A DNA stretch of 64,000 bases, taken from assembly GCF_050176255.1 (NCBI RefSeq), contig NZ_JBFXIE010000010.1. The stretch is one strand, 5' to 3'. Made by a program: the position numbers and the translations under genes. Position 1 is the first letter of the stretch; every line of letters starts with the position of its first letter. Positions 16,031-24,217 of this stretch are shown piece after piece. Source of the DNA: JBFXIE01 sp050176255 (lineage in GTDB: Bacteria; Pseudomonadota; Gammaproteobacteria; Burkholderiales; Burkholderiaceae_C). The notes under the pieces were generated by a model that worked only from the letters and a program-made list of their open reading frames with translations, was not told the DNA's origin and ran no database searches.

Positions 16031-16672
16031 ATGCCCACGATCGAAACCCTGACCACCTTCTTTGGCGTTGCCGTGCTGCTGGGCCTGTCGCCTGGGCCGG
16101 ACAACCTTTTTGTGCTGCTGCAATCGGCGCAGCGCGGCTGGCGTGCGGGCATGTGCGTGGTGCTGGGGTTGTGCCTGGGTCTGGTGGTGCACACGGCGGC
16201 CGTGGCGCTGGGGCTGGCGGCGGTGTTTGCGGCATCCAGCAGGGCGTTTGCGGTGCTCAAGTGGTGCGGCGCGGCTTATCTGGTCTGGCTGGCCTGGGGG
16301 GCGCTGCGCGCGCCGGCCGGCCCGGATGGTTCAGAGCCGGGTGCCGGCGCCGTGCCAGAGCGGGGCGGCGCGCTGCGCATGGTGGGGCGCGGCATGGTGA
16401 TGAACCTTACCAACCCCAAGGTACTGATCTTCTTTCTGGCGTTCTTGCCGCAGTTTGCCGACCCCGCCCGTGGCAGCGTGGCCGCGCAGCTGATGGTGCT
16501 GGGCCTGGTGTTCATGCTGGCCACCCTGCTGGTGTTTGGCGCGATTGCCTGCTTTTCGGGTGCTTTTGGCGCACTGCTGCAGCGCTCGGCGCGCGCGCAG
16601 CGCTGGCTCAATCGCGTGGCGGGGCTGGTGTTCTTGGGTTTGGCCGCGCGGCTGGCGACGGCACAGCGCTAG
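16031..16672 (+). CDS. LysE/RhtB family amino-acid exporter
   Basis: A 213-residue membrane protein with about six hydrophobic segments. LysE-family signatures are LLGLSPGPDNLFVLLQSAQRG near the N-terminus, the KWCGAAYLVWLAW segment and MVMNLTNPKVLIFFLAFLPQF in the fifth helix. It would export an amino acid or related metabolite, substrate unknown. The start at 16031 begins at the conserved MPTIETL; the frame upstream to 15989 lacks family similarity. Confidence 0.9.
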   Translation: MPTIETLTTFFGVAVLLGLSPGPDNLFVLLQSAQRGWRAGMCVVLGLCLGLVVHTAAVALGLAAVFAASSRAFAVLKWCGAAYLVWLAWGALRAPAGPDGSEPGAGAVPERGGALRMVGRGMVMNLTNPKVLIFFLAFLPQFADPARGSVAAQLMVLGLVFMLATLLVFGAIACFSGAFGALLQRSARAQRWLNRVAGLVFLGLAARLATAQR

Positions 16673-16675
16673 TCT

Positions 16676-16730
16676 TTTGATAGCTGTCAGCGCTTGACGT
16701 GCAAGGGCTGGAGGCTGATATCAATAAATA
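16676..16730. repeat. Palindromic family repeat, copy 4
   Basis: The sequence TTTGATAGCTGTCAGCGCTT ... AAGGGCTGGAGGC is a well-preserved copy between the convergent LysE and peptide-binding protein genes. The rest of the 150-bp gap holds nothing recognisable. Confidence 0.85.
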
Positions 16731-16823
16731 AGTGGCTGCGCTTGTGGCCCCGTCATTGCCGCGACGGCGGGAGTCCACCGCGGCGGCAATGCGGCCACCT
16801 GTGCGGAGACCTGTGCGGGCACA

Positions 16824-18329
16824 TCAGGCCCAGTACAGCGCCGACAAATCGTTGACGAACAACGGCATGTCTTTCCACAGGCCGCGCAGGTTTTTGTCTG
16901 TCACGGTGACCCACTGCGGCTGGTACAAAAATGCGTGCACTGCGTCCTCGGCCAGCAGGCGCTGGGCGTCGCCCAGCAGGCGGGCGCGGTCGGCGGGGCG
17001 GGCGGTGTTCTTGATCCGGTCGTAGAGCTGGTCAAAAGCCTCGGAGTGGTAGCCCCAGTAGTAGCCGCGCTTGGCAAAGTTGCCCAGGTCAAAGGGCTCG
17101 ACGTGCGAGATCAGCGTCAGGTCGTAGTTCTTGTTGCCGTAGGTGCCGCTGAGCCATTGCGCCCATTCCACGTTGTGCAGCTTGGCAATGATGCCCACCT
17201 TGGCCAGTTGCGCGGCGATCAGCTCGCCGCCCTGGCGCGCGTATGGCGTGGGCGGCAGCGTCATGTTGAGGTGCAGCGGCGTTTTCACGCCGGCTTCGGC
17301 CAGCAGGCGCCGGGCCTTGTCCACGTCGTGGGGGTTGATGCCCGTGGTGTCCACGTAGCCAAAGGCGCCGGGCACGTAATGGCTGCCGATGGGCACGCCC
17401 AGGCCGTCGGCCGCCACTTGGATGATGTCCTTGCGGTCGATGGTGGCGGCAATGGCGCGGCGCACGCGCACGTCGTTCAGGGGCTTGCGCGCGTTGTTCA
17501 TGGCCAGAATGGTCTTGGCGCGCGAGCCGCTCACGATGACCTGAAAGCGCGGGTCGGCCTTGAACTGCGCCACGCTGCGCGGCGTGACGCGCGGGAAGGC
17601 GTCCACGTCGCCCGCCAGCAGGGCCGCCACCTGGGCGGCCGGGTCGGGTATGAAGCGGAAGGTGGCGCGCTGTATCTTGACCTGGGCCGCCTGGCGTGCG
17701 CCGGTCCAGGCTGTCAGCGTGATGGAGGCGCCGCGGCGCCAGTCGGCCAGCCTGTAGGGGCCGGTGCCCACGGGCTTGGTGGCGTTGGTGGCGGCGCTTT
17801 GGGGCTCGACGATGATGGCCGTGGCCTGGCCCAGCATGAACAGCAGGTCGGGGTCGATGTCCTGGTTGACGACGACCACCGTGTGCTCGTCCACCACCCG
17901 GGTGCTGAGCTTGGCAAACAGGCCCTTGTCCTTGTTGGTGCTTTTGTCGCTGCCGGCGCGGTCAAACGAGAACTTGACGGCCGCTGCGTTCAGCGGCGCG
18001 CTGTTGTGAAAGGTGACGCCCTTGCGCAGGCGGAAGGTGTAGGTCTTCAGGTCGGGCGACACCTCCCAGCTCTCGGCCAGCAGGGGCGACACGCTGCCGT
18101 CCGGGTTGATCTTGGTCAGCGTCTCGTAGATGTTGTAGAGCGTGACTTCGGCAATCGATGATGCCGCGCCGGCCGTGGGGTCCAGCCCCGGCGGCTCCAG
18201 CACCAGCGCCAGCGTGACGGTGTCCCTTTTGGTGCCCTGATGGTTGCCCTGCGCCAGCGCGTGCAGCGGCATGGCCAGCGAAGCGGTGGCCAGGGCGCCA
18301 GAGGCGAGGGCAGTGCGGCGGGTGAACAT
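16824..18329 (-). CDS. Peptide ABC transporter substrate-binding protein (family 5)
   Basis: A 501-residue extracytoplasmic solute-binding protein of family 5 (DppA/OppA/NikA type). The N-terminus MFTRRTALASG ... PLHALAQ looks like a Tat or Sec signal with cleavage near residue 26. Mature-domain signatures are PPGLDPTAG, TLTKINPDGSVSPLLAESW, LRKGVTFHNSAPLNAAAVKF and the LIVSHVEP-like lobe near residue 430. It is the last gene of a five-gene minus-strand operon of two permeases and two ATPases. Start chosen at the signal peptide; an upstream Met at 18401 would precede it with a non-signal stretch. Confidence 0.92.
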   Translation of the reverse strand: MFTRRTALASGALATASLAMPLHALAQGNHQGTKRDTVTLALVLEPPGLDPTAGAASSIAEVTLYNIYETLTKINPDGSVSPLLAESWEVSPDLKTYTFRLRKGVTFHNSAPLNAAAVKFSFDRAGSDKSTNKDKGLFAKLSTRVVDEHTVVVVNQDIDPDLLFMLGQATAIIVEPQSAATNATKPVGTGPYRLADWRRGASITLTAWTGARQAAQVKIQRATFRFIPDPAAQVAALLAGDVDAFPRVTPRSVAQFKADPRFQVIVSGSRAKTILAMNNARKPLNDVRVRRAIAATIDRKDIIQVAADGLGVPIGSHYVPGAFGYVDTTGINPHDVDKARRLLAEAGVKTPLHLNMTLPPTPYARQGGELIAAQLAKVGIIAKLHNVEWAQWLSGTYGNKNYDLTLISHVEPFDLGNFAKRGYYWGYHSEAFDQLYDRIKNTARPADRARLLGDAQRLLAEDAVHAFLYQPQWVTVTDKNLRGLWKDMPLFVNDLSALYWA

Positions 18330-18445
18330 GTACGGGTCTTCCTTCAATCGAATGTGTGTATGGGGGGCTTGCGCTGTTGTTTGTACTACAGCGCAGGGCA
18401 TGGCCAGGTTTTAGGTGGCCGGGCACATCCAAATCCGGCAGCCGC

Positions 18446-19303
18446 CTAACGCCCGATGCGCGGCACCGCCGCCACCAGCGCCTGGGTGTAGGGATGCTGC
18501 GGCGCGCTGAACAGCGTGCGCGGCGCGCCGCGCTCCACCACGCGGCCCCCGTGCAGCACCAGCACTTCGTCGCACAGGTGCTGCACCACGGCCAGGTCGT
18601 GGCTGATGAGCAGGTAGGTCACATCATGGCGCTCTTGCAGGTCCTGCAGCAGGTTGAGCACCTGCGCCTGCACCGACACATCCAGGGCGCTGACGGGCTC
18701 GTCGGCCACGATCAGGCGCGGGCGCGTGATGAGCGCGCGCGCAATCGCAATGCGCTGGCGCTGGCCGCCCGAAAACTCATGCGGGTATTTGTGCGCATCG
18801 CCCGGGTGCAGGCCCACCTGCCGCAGCACGGCGGCGGCCTGCTCGCGCAGTTCGGCGCGCGTGGCCTTGCCCAGGGCCTGCAGCGGCTCGGTGACGATGC
18901 GCCCGACGGTCTGGCGCGGATCGAGCGAGCCGTACGGATCCTGGAACACCATCTGAAAGTCGCGCCGCGCGGCACGCAGTTCGCGCGCGGGCAGCCGGTG
19001 CAGGTCGCGGCCCAGCAGCTGCACCGTGCCGGCGGTGGGCGTGTCCAGCGCCATCACCAGGCGCGCCAGCGTGGACTTGCCCGAGCCTGATTCGCCCACC
19101 ACGCCCAGGCTGCGCCCGGCAGTCATGTCAAAGCTGACGCCTTGCAGCGCCTGCACCTGTGCGCGCGGCCCCCACGGGCGATTGCGCGGCAGCAGGTAGT
19201 GGCGCCGCAGATCGCGCACGCTCAGCAGCGGGGCGTCTGAATCAAAATGGTCTTCAGCGCTTGTAGATAAAGCGCTAGCAGCTATTGAATTGATAGTATT
19301 CAT
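18446..19303 (-). CDS. Peptide ABC transporter ATP-binding protein (OppF/DppF type)
   Basis: A 285-residue ABC ATPase with Walker A GESGSGKST, signature FSGGQRQRIAIARAL, Walker B RLIVADEP and H-loop LLISHD. The C-terminal HPYTQALVAAVP motif is typical of the OppF/DppF class. Its start overlaps the preceding ATPase stop by four bases (ATGA). The first 17 codons are translated from a copy of the palindromic repeat, so the N-terminal extension before PLLSVRDLRRHY is a recent addition. Its partner ATPase and two permeases lie upstream in the operon. Confidence 0.93.
   Translation of the reverse strand: MNTINSIAASALSTSAEDHFDSDAPLLSVRDLRRHYLLPRNRPWGPRAQVQALQGVSFDMTAGRSLGVVGESGSGKSTLARLVMALDTPTAGTVQLLGRDLHRLPARELRAARRDFQMVFQDPYGSLDPRQTVGRIVTEPLQALGKATRAELREQAAAVLRQVGLHPGDAHKYPHEFSGGQRQRIAIARALITRPRLIVADEPVSALDVSVQAQVLNLLQDLQERHDVTYLLISHDLAVVQHLCDEVLVLHGGRVVERGAPRTLFSAPQHPYTQALVAAVPRIGR
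19242..19299. repeat. Palindromic family repeat, copy 5 (5' end of the OppF-type gene)
   Basis: TCAGCGCTTGTAGATAAAGCGCTAGCAGCTATTGAAT is an inverted-orientation copy with both AGCGCTT/AAGCGCT arms. It lies inside the first codons of the minus-strand ATPase gene. Confidence 0.75.
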
Positions 19304-20304
19304 GCCACCTCTCCCAGCCTTGTGCAGCGCGCCATGTGGCCAGCGCCCAGCGCCGTGGCGGGTGGCAGCGCTGCATCGCAGGCGGATATGGTGAGCGGGC
19401 AGCGACCGGCGAAGGGGCAGCCCGGGGGCAGGTCGGCCAGCCGGGGAACGGTGCCGGCAATGGTGGGCAGGCGGCCGCCTGGCACGCGCGGCGTGCCCAG
19501 CTGCGGGCGCGCGGCGAGAAGGCCGCGGGTGTAGGGGTGGGCCTGTGCGCCAAATACGGCGTGCGTGGGGCCGGCCTCGACCACGGTGCCGCCGTACATC
19601 ACCAGGGTGCGCTGCACGTTCTGCGCGATCACGCCCAGGTCGTGCGAGATGAGGATGAGCGCCATGCCACGCTCGGCCACCAGCGACTGGATCAGCTCCA
19701 GTATCTGGCGCTGCAGCGTCACGTCCAGCGCGGTGGTGGGTTCGTCGGCGATCAGCAGCTGCGGCCCGCAGGCCAGCGCCATGGCAATGGTGATGCGCTG
19801 GCGCTGCCCGCCCGAGAACTGGTGCGGATAGGCGTCCAGCCGCTGCTCGGCCTGGGCGATGCCCACACGCTCCAGCAGGGCGATGGCTTCGGCGCGTGCC
19901 TGTCTGGCGGACAGCCTCTGGTGCAGGCGCAGCGGTTCGGCCACCTGCCGGCCGATGGTGTGCACCGGGTTGAGGGCGGTCATCGGCTCTTGAAACACCA
20001 TGCCGATGCGGTTGCCGCGCAGCCGGCACCACTGCGCATCGCTCATGGGCAGCAGCTCCTGGCCGTCAAAGCGCACGCTGCCCGCTACCTGCGTGCCGCC
20101 GGGCAGCAGGCCCATCAGCGCCAGCGCGGTGAGGGATTTGCCGCAGCCCGACTCGCCAACCAGACCCAGCGTGCCGCCGGGGGCCAGGGCGAAACTGACG
20201 TCATGCACGGCACGCAGCGGGCCGCGCGGCGTGCGCAGCGTGATGGCCAGCTGGCGCACGTCCAGCAGCGGCGTGGTGGAGGCAGGGCAGGGCGGCAGCG
20301 TCAT
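19300..20304 (-). CDS. Peptide ABC transporter ATP-binding protein (OppD/DppD type)
   Basis: A 334-residue ABC ATPase with Walker A GESGCGKS, Q-loop MVFQEPMTALNP, signature FSGGQRQRITIAMAL, Walker B LLIADEPTTALD and LILISHDLG. The C-terminal CPFAGRCPLTISAC cysteine motif is the oligopeptide-binding OppD_C-type extension that often carries an Fe-S cluster. Four-base overlaps with the permease upstream and the second ATPase downstream show tight operon coupling. Confidence 0.94.
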   Translation of the reverse strand: MTLPPCPASTTPLLDVRQLAITLRTPRGPLRAVHDVSFALAPGGTLGLVGESGCGKSLTALALMGLLPGGTQVAGSVRFDGQELLPMSDAQWCRLRGNRIGMVFQEPMTALNPVHTIGRQVAEPLRLHQRLSARQARAEAIALLERVGIAQAEQRLDAYPHQFSGGQRQRITIAMALACGPQLLIADEPTTALDVTLQRQILELIQSLVAERGMALILISHDLGVIAQNVQRTLVMYGGTVVEAGPTHAVFGAQAHPYTRGLLAARPQLGTPRVPGGRLPTIAGTVPRLADLPPGCPFAGRCPLTISACDAALPPATALGAGHMARCTRLGEVA

Positions 20305-21170
20305 CGCTGGCGGGACAGTCGGGGGTCCAGCAGGTCGCGCAGGCCGTCGCCCAGCAGGTTCAGGCCCAGCACCGCCAGCGCAATCGCCATGCCTGGCCAC
20401 ACGGCCAGCAGCGGCGCCTGGAACATGAGGGTCTGCGCCTCGGCCAGCATGCGGCCCCACGACGGCTGCGGCGGCTGCGTGCCCAGGCCCAGGTAGGACA
20501 GCGCGGCCTCGGCCAGGATCGCCAGCGCAAACTGGATCGTGGCCTGCACGATGAGCACCGATGCAATATTGGGCAGCACATGCTCGAAGGTGATGCGCCA
20601 GGGCCCCTTGCCGCAGGCGCGCGCCGCCAGGATGTAGTCGCGCGCCCACACCGCCTTGGCAGACGCGCGCGTGACCCGCGCAAAGGTCGGTATGTAGAAG
20701 ATGCCGATGGCGACGATGGCGTTCACCATGCCCGGGCCGAACACCGCCGTCAGCATGATCGCCAGCAGCAGCGCCGGAAAGGCAAAAGTAAAGTCTGCCA
20801 GGCGCATGCCGGCTTCTTCTACCCAGCCGCCGCGTGCTGCGGCCAGCAGCCCCAGCGCGGCGCCCAGCGCCAGGCCGATGCCCACGGCAATCACGCCCAC
20901 CGCGATGGAGGCGCGCGCGCCGACCAGCAGCAGCGATGCCACGTCGCGCCCGTAAGCATCAGTGCCCAGCCAGTGCTGCGCGCCGGGGGGCTGCAGGGTG
21001 GCGCCCATGTTCATGTGGCCCGGCGGCCAGGGCGTCCAGATGAACGACAGCGCCGCAGCGGCCAGCACCAGCGCGGTAAGCGTCGCGCCCAGCATGAAGC
21101 TGGGGTGGCGCAGCGCCCGTTGCCCCAGCAGCAGCATGGGGGGCGCAGCGGTATCCGCCAGGGCGCTCAC
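20301..21170 (-). CDS. Peptide ABC transporter permease (DppC type)
   Basis: A 289-residue inner-membrane permease with a GTG start overlapping the stop of the other permease by four bases (GTGA). It has an N-terminal helix (about 24-44), the periplasmic HWLGTDAYGRDVAS motif of DppC-class permeases, and a five-helix core. The EAA loop contains RDYILAARACGKGPWRITFEHVLPN and the protein ends GDGLRDLLDPRLS. It pairs with the DppB-type subunit encoded just upstream. Confidence 0.93.
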   Translation of the reverse strand: MSALADTAAPPMLLLGQRALRHPSFMLGATLTALVLAAAALSFIWTPWPPGHMNMGATLQPPGAQHWLGTDAYGRDVASLLLVGARASIAVGVIAVGIGLALGAALGLLAAARGGWVEEAGMRLADFTFAFPALLLAIMLTAVFGPGMVNAIVAIGIFYIPTFARVTRASAKAVWARDYILAARACGKGPWRITFEHVLPNIASVLIVQATIQFALAILAEAALSYLGLGTQPPQPSWGRMLAEAQTLMFQAPLLAVWPGMAIALAVLGLNLLGDGLRDLLDPRLSRQR

Positions 21171-22129
21171 AGGCCGTGCGCCTTTACGCGCGGGTCGATC
21201 ACGGCATACAGCAGATCGACCAGGAAGTTCACCACCACCACCATTGCCGCCAGCAGCATCACGCAGTTGCGCACCACCACCAGGTCCCGGTTGGCAATCG
21301 ACTGAAAGATGAGTCGGCCCAGGCCCGGCAGGTAAAAAACGTTTTCCACCACGATGGTGCCTGCCAGCAGGTTGGCAAACTGCAGGCCCATCACCGTCAC
21401 CACGGGAATCATGGCGTTGCGCAGCACATGGCCCCACAGCGCCGCGCGCTGGCTCAGACCCTTGGCGCGCGCGGTGCGCACAAAGTCCTCGCGCAGCACG
21501 TCCAGCACGGCCGAGCGTGTGATGCGGGCCAAAATGGCGGCCTGCACCACGGCCAGCGCCACGGCGGGCAGCAGCAGGGCCTGCAGCGCGGGCAGTACGC
21601 CGCCGCCGGCGTCACTGCTCCAGCCCGGAAAGCCGCCAGCCGAGAACCACTGCAGCTTTACCGAAAACAGCAGAATCAGCAGGATGGCGAACCAGAAGCT
21701 GGGAATGGCGATGCCCAGCTGCGCCAGCACCATCACGCCCCAGTCGCCCGGGCGGTTGTGGCGCGCGGCGGCATACATGCCCGCGGCCAGCGCCAGCACG
21801 CAGGTCAGCAGCATGGCCAGCAGGGCCAGCGGAACGGTCAGCGCCAGGCGCTCTGCGATCAGCGCGGCCACCGGCGCGCTGTAGGCGTGGCTGTCGCCCA
21901 GCTGGCCGGTGAGCAGGCCGCCCAGCCATTGGCCATAGCGCACCAATGGCGGCTGATCCAGGCCCAGTTGCGTGGTCAGTTCGGCCACGGCCTCGGGCGC
22001 TGCGTCGGGGCCCAGCAGCACCTCGGCCGCGTTGCCGGGCAAAACCTCCAGCACCACGAACACCACGGCCGATGCGCCCAGCAGCGTGGCGATCAGGGTG
22101 GCGAGGCGTTGAAGGAAGAATAGAGCCAT
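21167..22129 (-). CDS. Peptide ABC transporter permease (DppB type)
   Basis: A 320-residue six-helix permease and the first gene of the peptide importer operon. Family features are the N-terminal FFLQRLATLIATLLGAS helix, DQPPLVRYGQWLGGLLTGQLGDS, the EAA loop DFVRTARAKGLSQRAALWGHVLRNA and a C-terminal DLLYAVIDPRVK. Start ATG 22129 begins the typical membrane segment. Upstream frame to 22525 is non-homologous. No operator was recognised in the 200-bp divergent gap with the ferredoxin gene. Confidence 0.93.
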   Translation of the reverse strand: MALFFLQRLATLIATLLGASAVVFVVLEVLPGNAAEVLLGPDAAPEAVAELTTQLGLDQPPLVRYGQWLGGLLTGQLGDSHAYSAPVAALIAERLALTVPLALLAMLLTCVLALAAGMYAAARHNRPGDWGVMVLAQLGIAIPSFWFAILLILLFSVKLQWFSAGGFPGWSSDAGGGVLPALQALLLPAVALAVVQAAILARITRSAVLDVLREDFVRTARAKGLSQRAALWGHVLRNAMIPVVTVMGLQFANLLAGTIVVENVFYLPGLGRLIFQSIANRDLVVVRNCVMLLAAMVVVVNFLVDLLYAVIDPRVKAHGL

Positions 22130-22330
22130 GGGGATATGGGGCGGCGGGCATGGGCCAGTGGCGCACGCGGCGCAACCGGGCCGCAGAGCATAGCGGCAAA
22201 AAGCCGCAGCTGCGTGGCGGCCATCGGCGCTGTGGCGCGGGCTCGCACAGGGGCAGGCGGATAATCCGCACATGCTGTTTACCACCCGCCAGTCACCGCA
22301 CCGCGCAACAGGCTGCACAGGGAGCGCGCC

Positions 22331-22588
22331 ATGGCTTTGATGATCACCGACGAGTGCATCAACTGCGACGTGTGCGAGCCCGAATGTCCCAACCACGCCA
22401 TCTTTCTGGGCGAAGACCATTACGAAATCGAGCCAGCCAAGTGCACCGAATGCGTGGGCCACTTCGACGAACCCCAGTGCGTGGCCATATGCCCCGTTGC
22501 CTGCATCCCGGTCAACCCTGCCCATCAGGAAAGCCGCGAAACCCTGTGGCAGAAGTTCCAGCGCCTGCAGGCGGCATCGTCGGTTTGA
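22331..22588 (+). CDS. YfhL family 2[4Fe-4S] ferredoxin
   Basis: An 85-residue ferredoxin with two cluster motifs: CINCDVCEPECP (residues 9-20) and CTECVGHFDEPQCVAICP (38-55). The second has the longer CxxC-x8-CxxxC spacing typical of the YfhL/Alvin-type ferredoxins. The C-terminal helix ESRETLWQKFQRLQ is also family-typical. It probably donates electrons in biosynthesis; partner unknown. An AGGGAGCG ribosome-binding site lies 7-8 bases upstream. Confidence 0.92.
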   Translation: MALMITDECINCDVCEPECPNHAIFLGEDHYEIEPAKCTECVGHFDEPQCVAICPVACIPVNPAHQESRETLWQKFQRLQAASSV

Positions 22589-22612
22589 TGCTGGGGTTTT
22601 GTTTATGGGTGT

Positions 22613-22665
22613 TTTTGGCCTCCAGCGCTTATAGGAAAAGCGCGATCAGCTATCAAAAATGTAGT
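22613..22665. repeat. Palindromic family repeat, copy 6
   Basis: GGCCTCCAGCGCTTATAGGAAAAGCGCGATCAGCTATCAAAAA is an inverted-orientation copy between the convergent ferredoxin and pth genes. It ends at the pth stop codon. Confidence 0.85.
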
Positions 22666-23300
22666 CAACTCTTGCCCTCTTGTGGCGCTGCCTGCGCCGG
22701 GGCGGGACGGGGCGGCTTGGGGCGCGGCGGTTTGGTGGTGTGCACCAGCAGCGTGGCCTTGTCCATGTCGCCGGCCAGCAGGGCGGGGTAGGCCTTGAGG
22801 GAGTGCAGGATGCTGTCTTCGATCAGTGTGCGCTGGTCAGGCGCGGGTTTTTTCAGTACCCAGTTCGCCACTTCCGCCTTGACGCCGGGATGCCCGATAC
22901 CGATGCGTAGCCGCCAATAGTCGCTGCTGCCCAATTGCGCGTGGATGTCGCGCAGTCCGTTGTGGCCCGCGTGGCTGCCGCCCAGTTTGAGTTTGACCTG
23001 GCCGGGCGCGATGTCCAGTTCGTCGTGCGCCACCAGGATTTCTTCGGGCTGAATCTTGAAAAACCGCGCAAGTGCGGCCACCGATTTGCCCGAAAGATTC
23101 ATGAAGGTCTGCGGCTGCAGCAGCCAGACGCTGTGACCGGCGACGCTGGTGCGGGCGACCAGGCCGTGGTAGGCGCGCTCGGGCACCGGCATGACCTTGA
23201 GTTCGCGCGCCAGCGCGTCAATCCACCAAAAGCCCGCGTTGTGGCGCGTAGCCGCGTAATCCGGGCCGGGATTGCCCAGGCCCACAAACAGTTTGATCAT
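22665..23300 (-). CDS. pth: Peptidyl-tRNA hydrolase
   Basis: A 211-residue Pth that recycles peptidyl-tRNAs dropped by ribosomes. The N-terminus IKLFVGLGNPGPDY carries the conserved Asn10, and TRHNAGFW has the catalytic His20. FMNLSGKSV, LVAHDELDIAPG and GGSHAGHNGLRDI (with Asn) follow. Residues beyond about 190 form a Lys/Pro-rich tail (TTKPPRPKPPRP) not present in E. coli. It is downstream of rplY on the same strand, a conserved betaproteobacterial order. Confidence 0.96.
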   Translation of the reverse strand: MIKLFVGLGNPGPDYAATRHNAGFWWIDALARELKVMPVPERAYHGLVARTSVAGHSVWLLQPQTFMNLSGKSVAALARFFKIQPEEILVAHDELDIAPGQVKLKLGGSHAGHNGLRDIHAQLGSSDYWRLRIGIGHPGVKAEVANWVLKKPAPDQRTLIEDSILHSLKAYPALLAGDMDKATLLVHTTKPPRPKPPRPAPAQAAPQEGKS

Positions 23301-23352
23301 GGTCGCGATTATCCGGTGCCCTTGGCTGGGCGTGGCTCAAGCCGCGCGGGCG

Positions 23353-23389
23353 GCAAAAACGCCAACGGCCCACGCGAGGTGGGCCGTTG
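23353..23389 (-). terminator. Probable terminator between rplY and pth
   Basis: A perfect 11-bp inverted repeat CAACGGCCCAC / GTGGGCCGTTG has a five-base loop. Read on the minus strand it is followed by GCGTTTTTG, a short T-run. It would end or attenuate the prs-rplY transcript before pth. Confidence 0.65.
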
Positions 23390-23437
23390 AGATTTGCAAA
23401 GCCGCCCCCGATCAGGACGGCTGTCTGGCAGAAGTGT

Positions 23438-24061
23438 TTACTTCTTGCCCTTCTTGGCGGGCGCAGGGGCGGGCGCAGCTGCGGACGCGTCGGCCACCAC
23501 CTCGGGCAGCTTGATCGAAACCAGGGCGGGGTTCTTGTTGGAGCCGCGCACCACGGCCTTCACGCCGTGAGGCAGTTTGATCGACTGCAGACCCAGGGAA
23601 GACTTGGATGTCAGGCCGCTCAGATCCACCTTGATGAATTCAGGCAGCTGGGCGGGCATGCACATCACGTCCAGTTCGTGGATCAGCGTGGTCACGGTGC
23701 AGCCTTCGACCTTCACGGCCTGCGAGCCTTCGAGGCCTTCGTAGTGCAGTGGCACCTTCAGGTGCACGCGGGTCTTGTCGTCCACGCGCTGGAAGTCCAC
23801 ATGCAGCACTTGCTGCTTGAAGGGGTGGTACTGCACGTCGCGCAGCAGCACCTTGGTGACCTGGCCGTTCAGTTCCATGTCCAGGATGCTGGAGTGGAAG
23901 ACTTCCTTCTTGAGAGCGTGCCACAGGGCGTTGTGGTCGATCTCGATCATCTGGGGTTCGGCGGAACCACCATAGACGATGCCGGGGGCCTTGCCCGAAA
24001 TGCGCAGACGGCGGCTCGCACCCGTACCTTGCTTGGCGCGCTCAAAAGCGACGAATTGCAT
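23438..24061 (-). CDS. rplY: Ribosomal protein bL25 (Ctc/TL5 long form)
   Basis: A 207-residue 50S protein that binds 5S rRNA. It is the long Ctc form: an N-terminal 5S-binding domain (about 1-92) with QGTGASRRLRISGKAPGIVYGG, then a C-terminal beta domain (about 95-185) and an Ala/Pro/Lys tail ending in KKGKK. Start ATG 24061 begins MQFVAFERAK; an upstream in-frame Met at 24133 lies in the intergenic hairpin region. The gene follows prs, the conserved order. Confidence 0.95.
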   Translation of the reverse strand: MQFVAFERAKQGTGASRRLRISGKAPGIVYGGSAEPQMIEIDHNALWHALKKEVFHSSILDMELNGQVTKVLLRDVQYHPFKQQVLHVDFQRVDDKTRVHLKVPLHYEGLEGSQAVKVEGCTVTTLIHELDVMCMPAQLPEFIKVDLSGLTSKSSLGLQSIKLPHGVKAVVRGSNKNPALVSIKLPEVVADASAAAPAPAPAKKGKK

Positions 24062-24160
24062 GTTGTAACTCCTGATGGGGCCGGCCGCGACCAGCCTGGC
24101 CCTGTTGATAAAGACCGCATGCCACCATGGCACGGGCCTGTTCTAGCTGTCTCCGAACGT

Positions 24161-24184
24161 TCAAGCCTCCCGGGGGAGGCTTGA
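24161..24184. terminator. Hairpin between prs and rplY (attenuator candidate)
   Basis: TCAAGCCTCC-CGGG-GGAGGCTTGA is a perfect 10-bp stem with a tetraloop in the 156-bp gap between prs and rplY. A T-rich stretch (TATTTC) follows on the plus strand but no good T-run on the minus strand. It is either a weak minus-strand terminator or an mRNA structure controlling rplY. Confidence 0.5.
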
Positions 24185-24217
24185 TATTTCTGACACTACC
24201 GCCAGCGGCGGCAAGAC

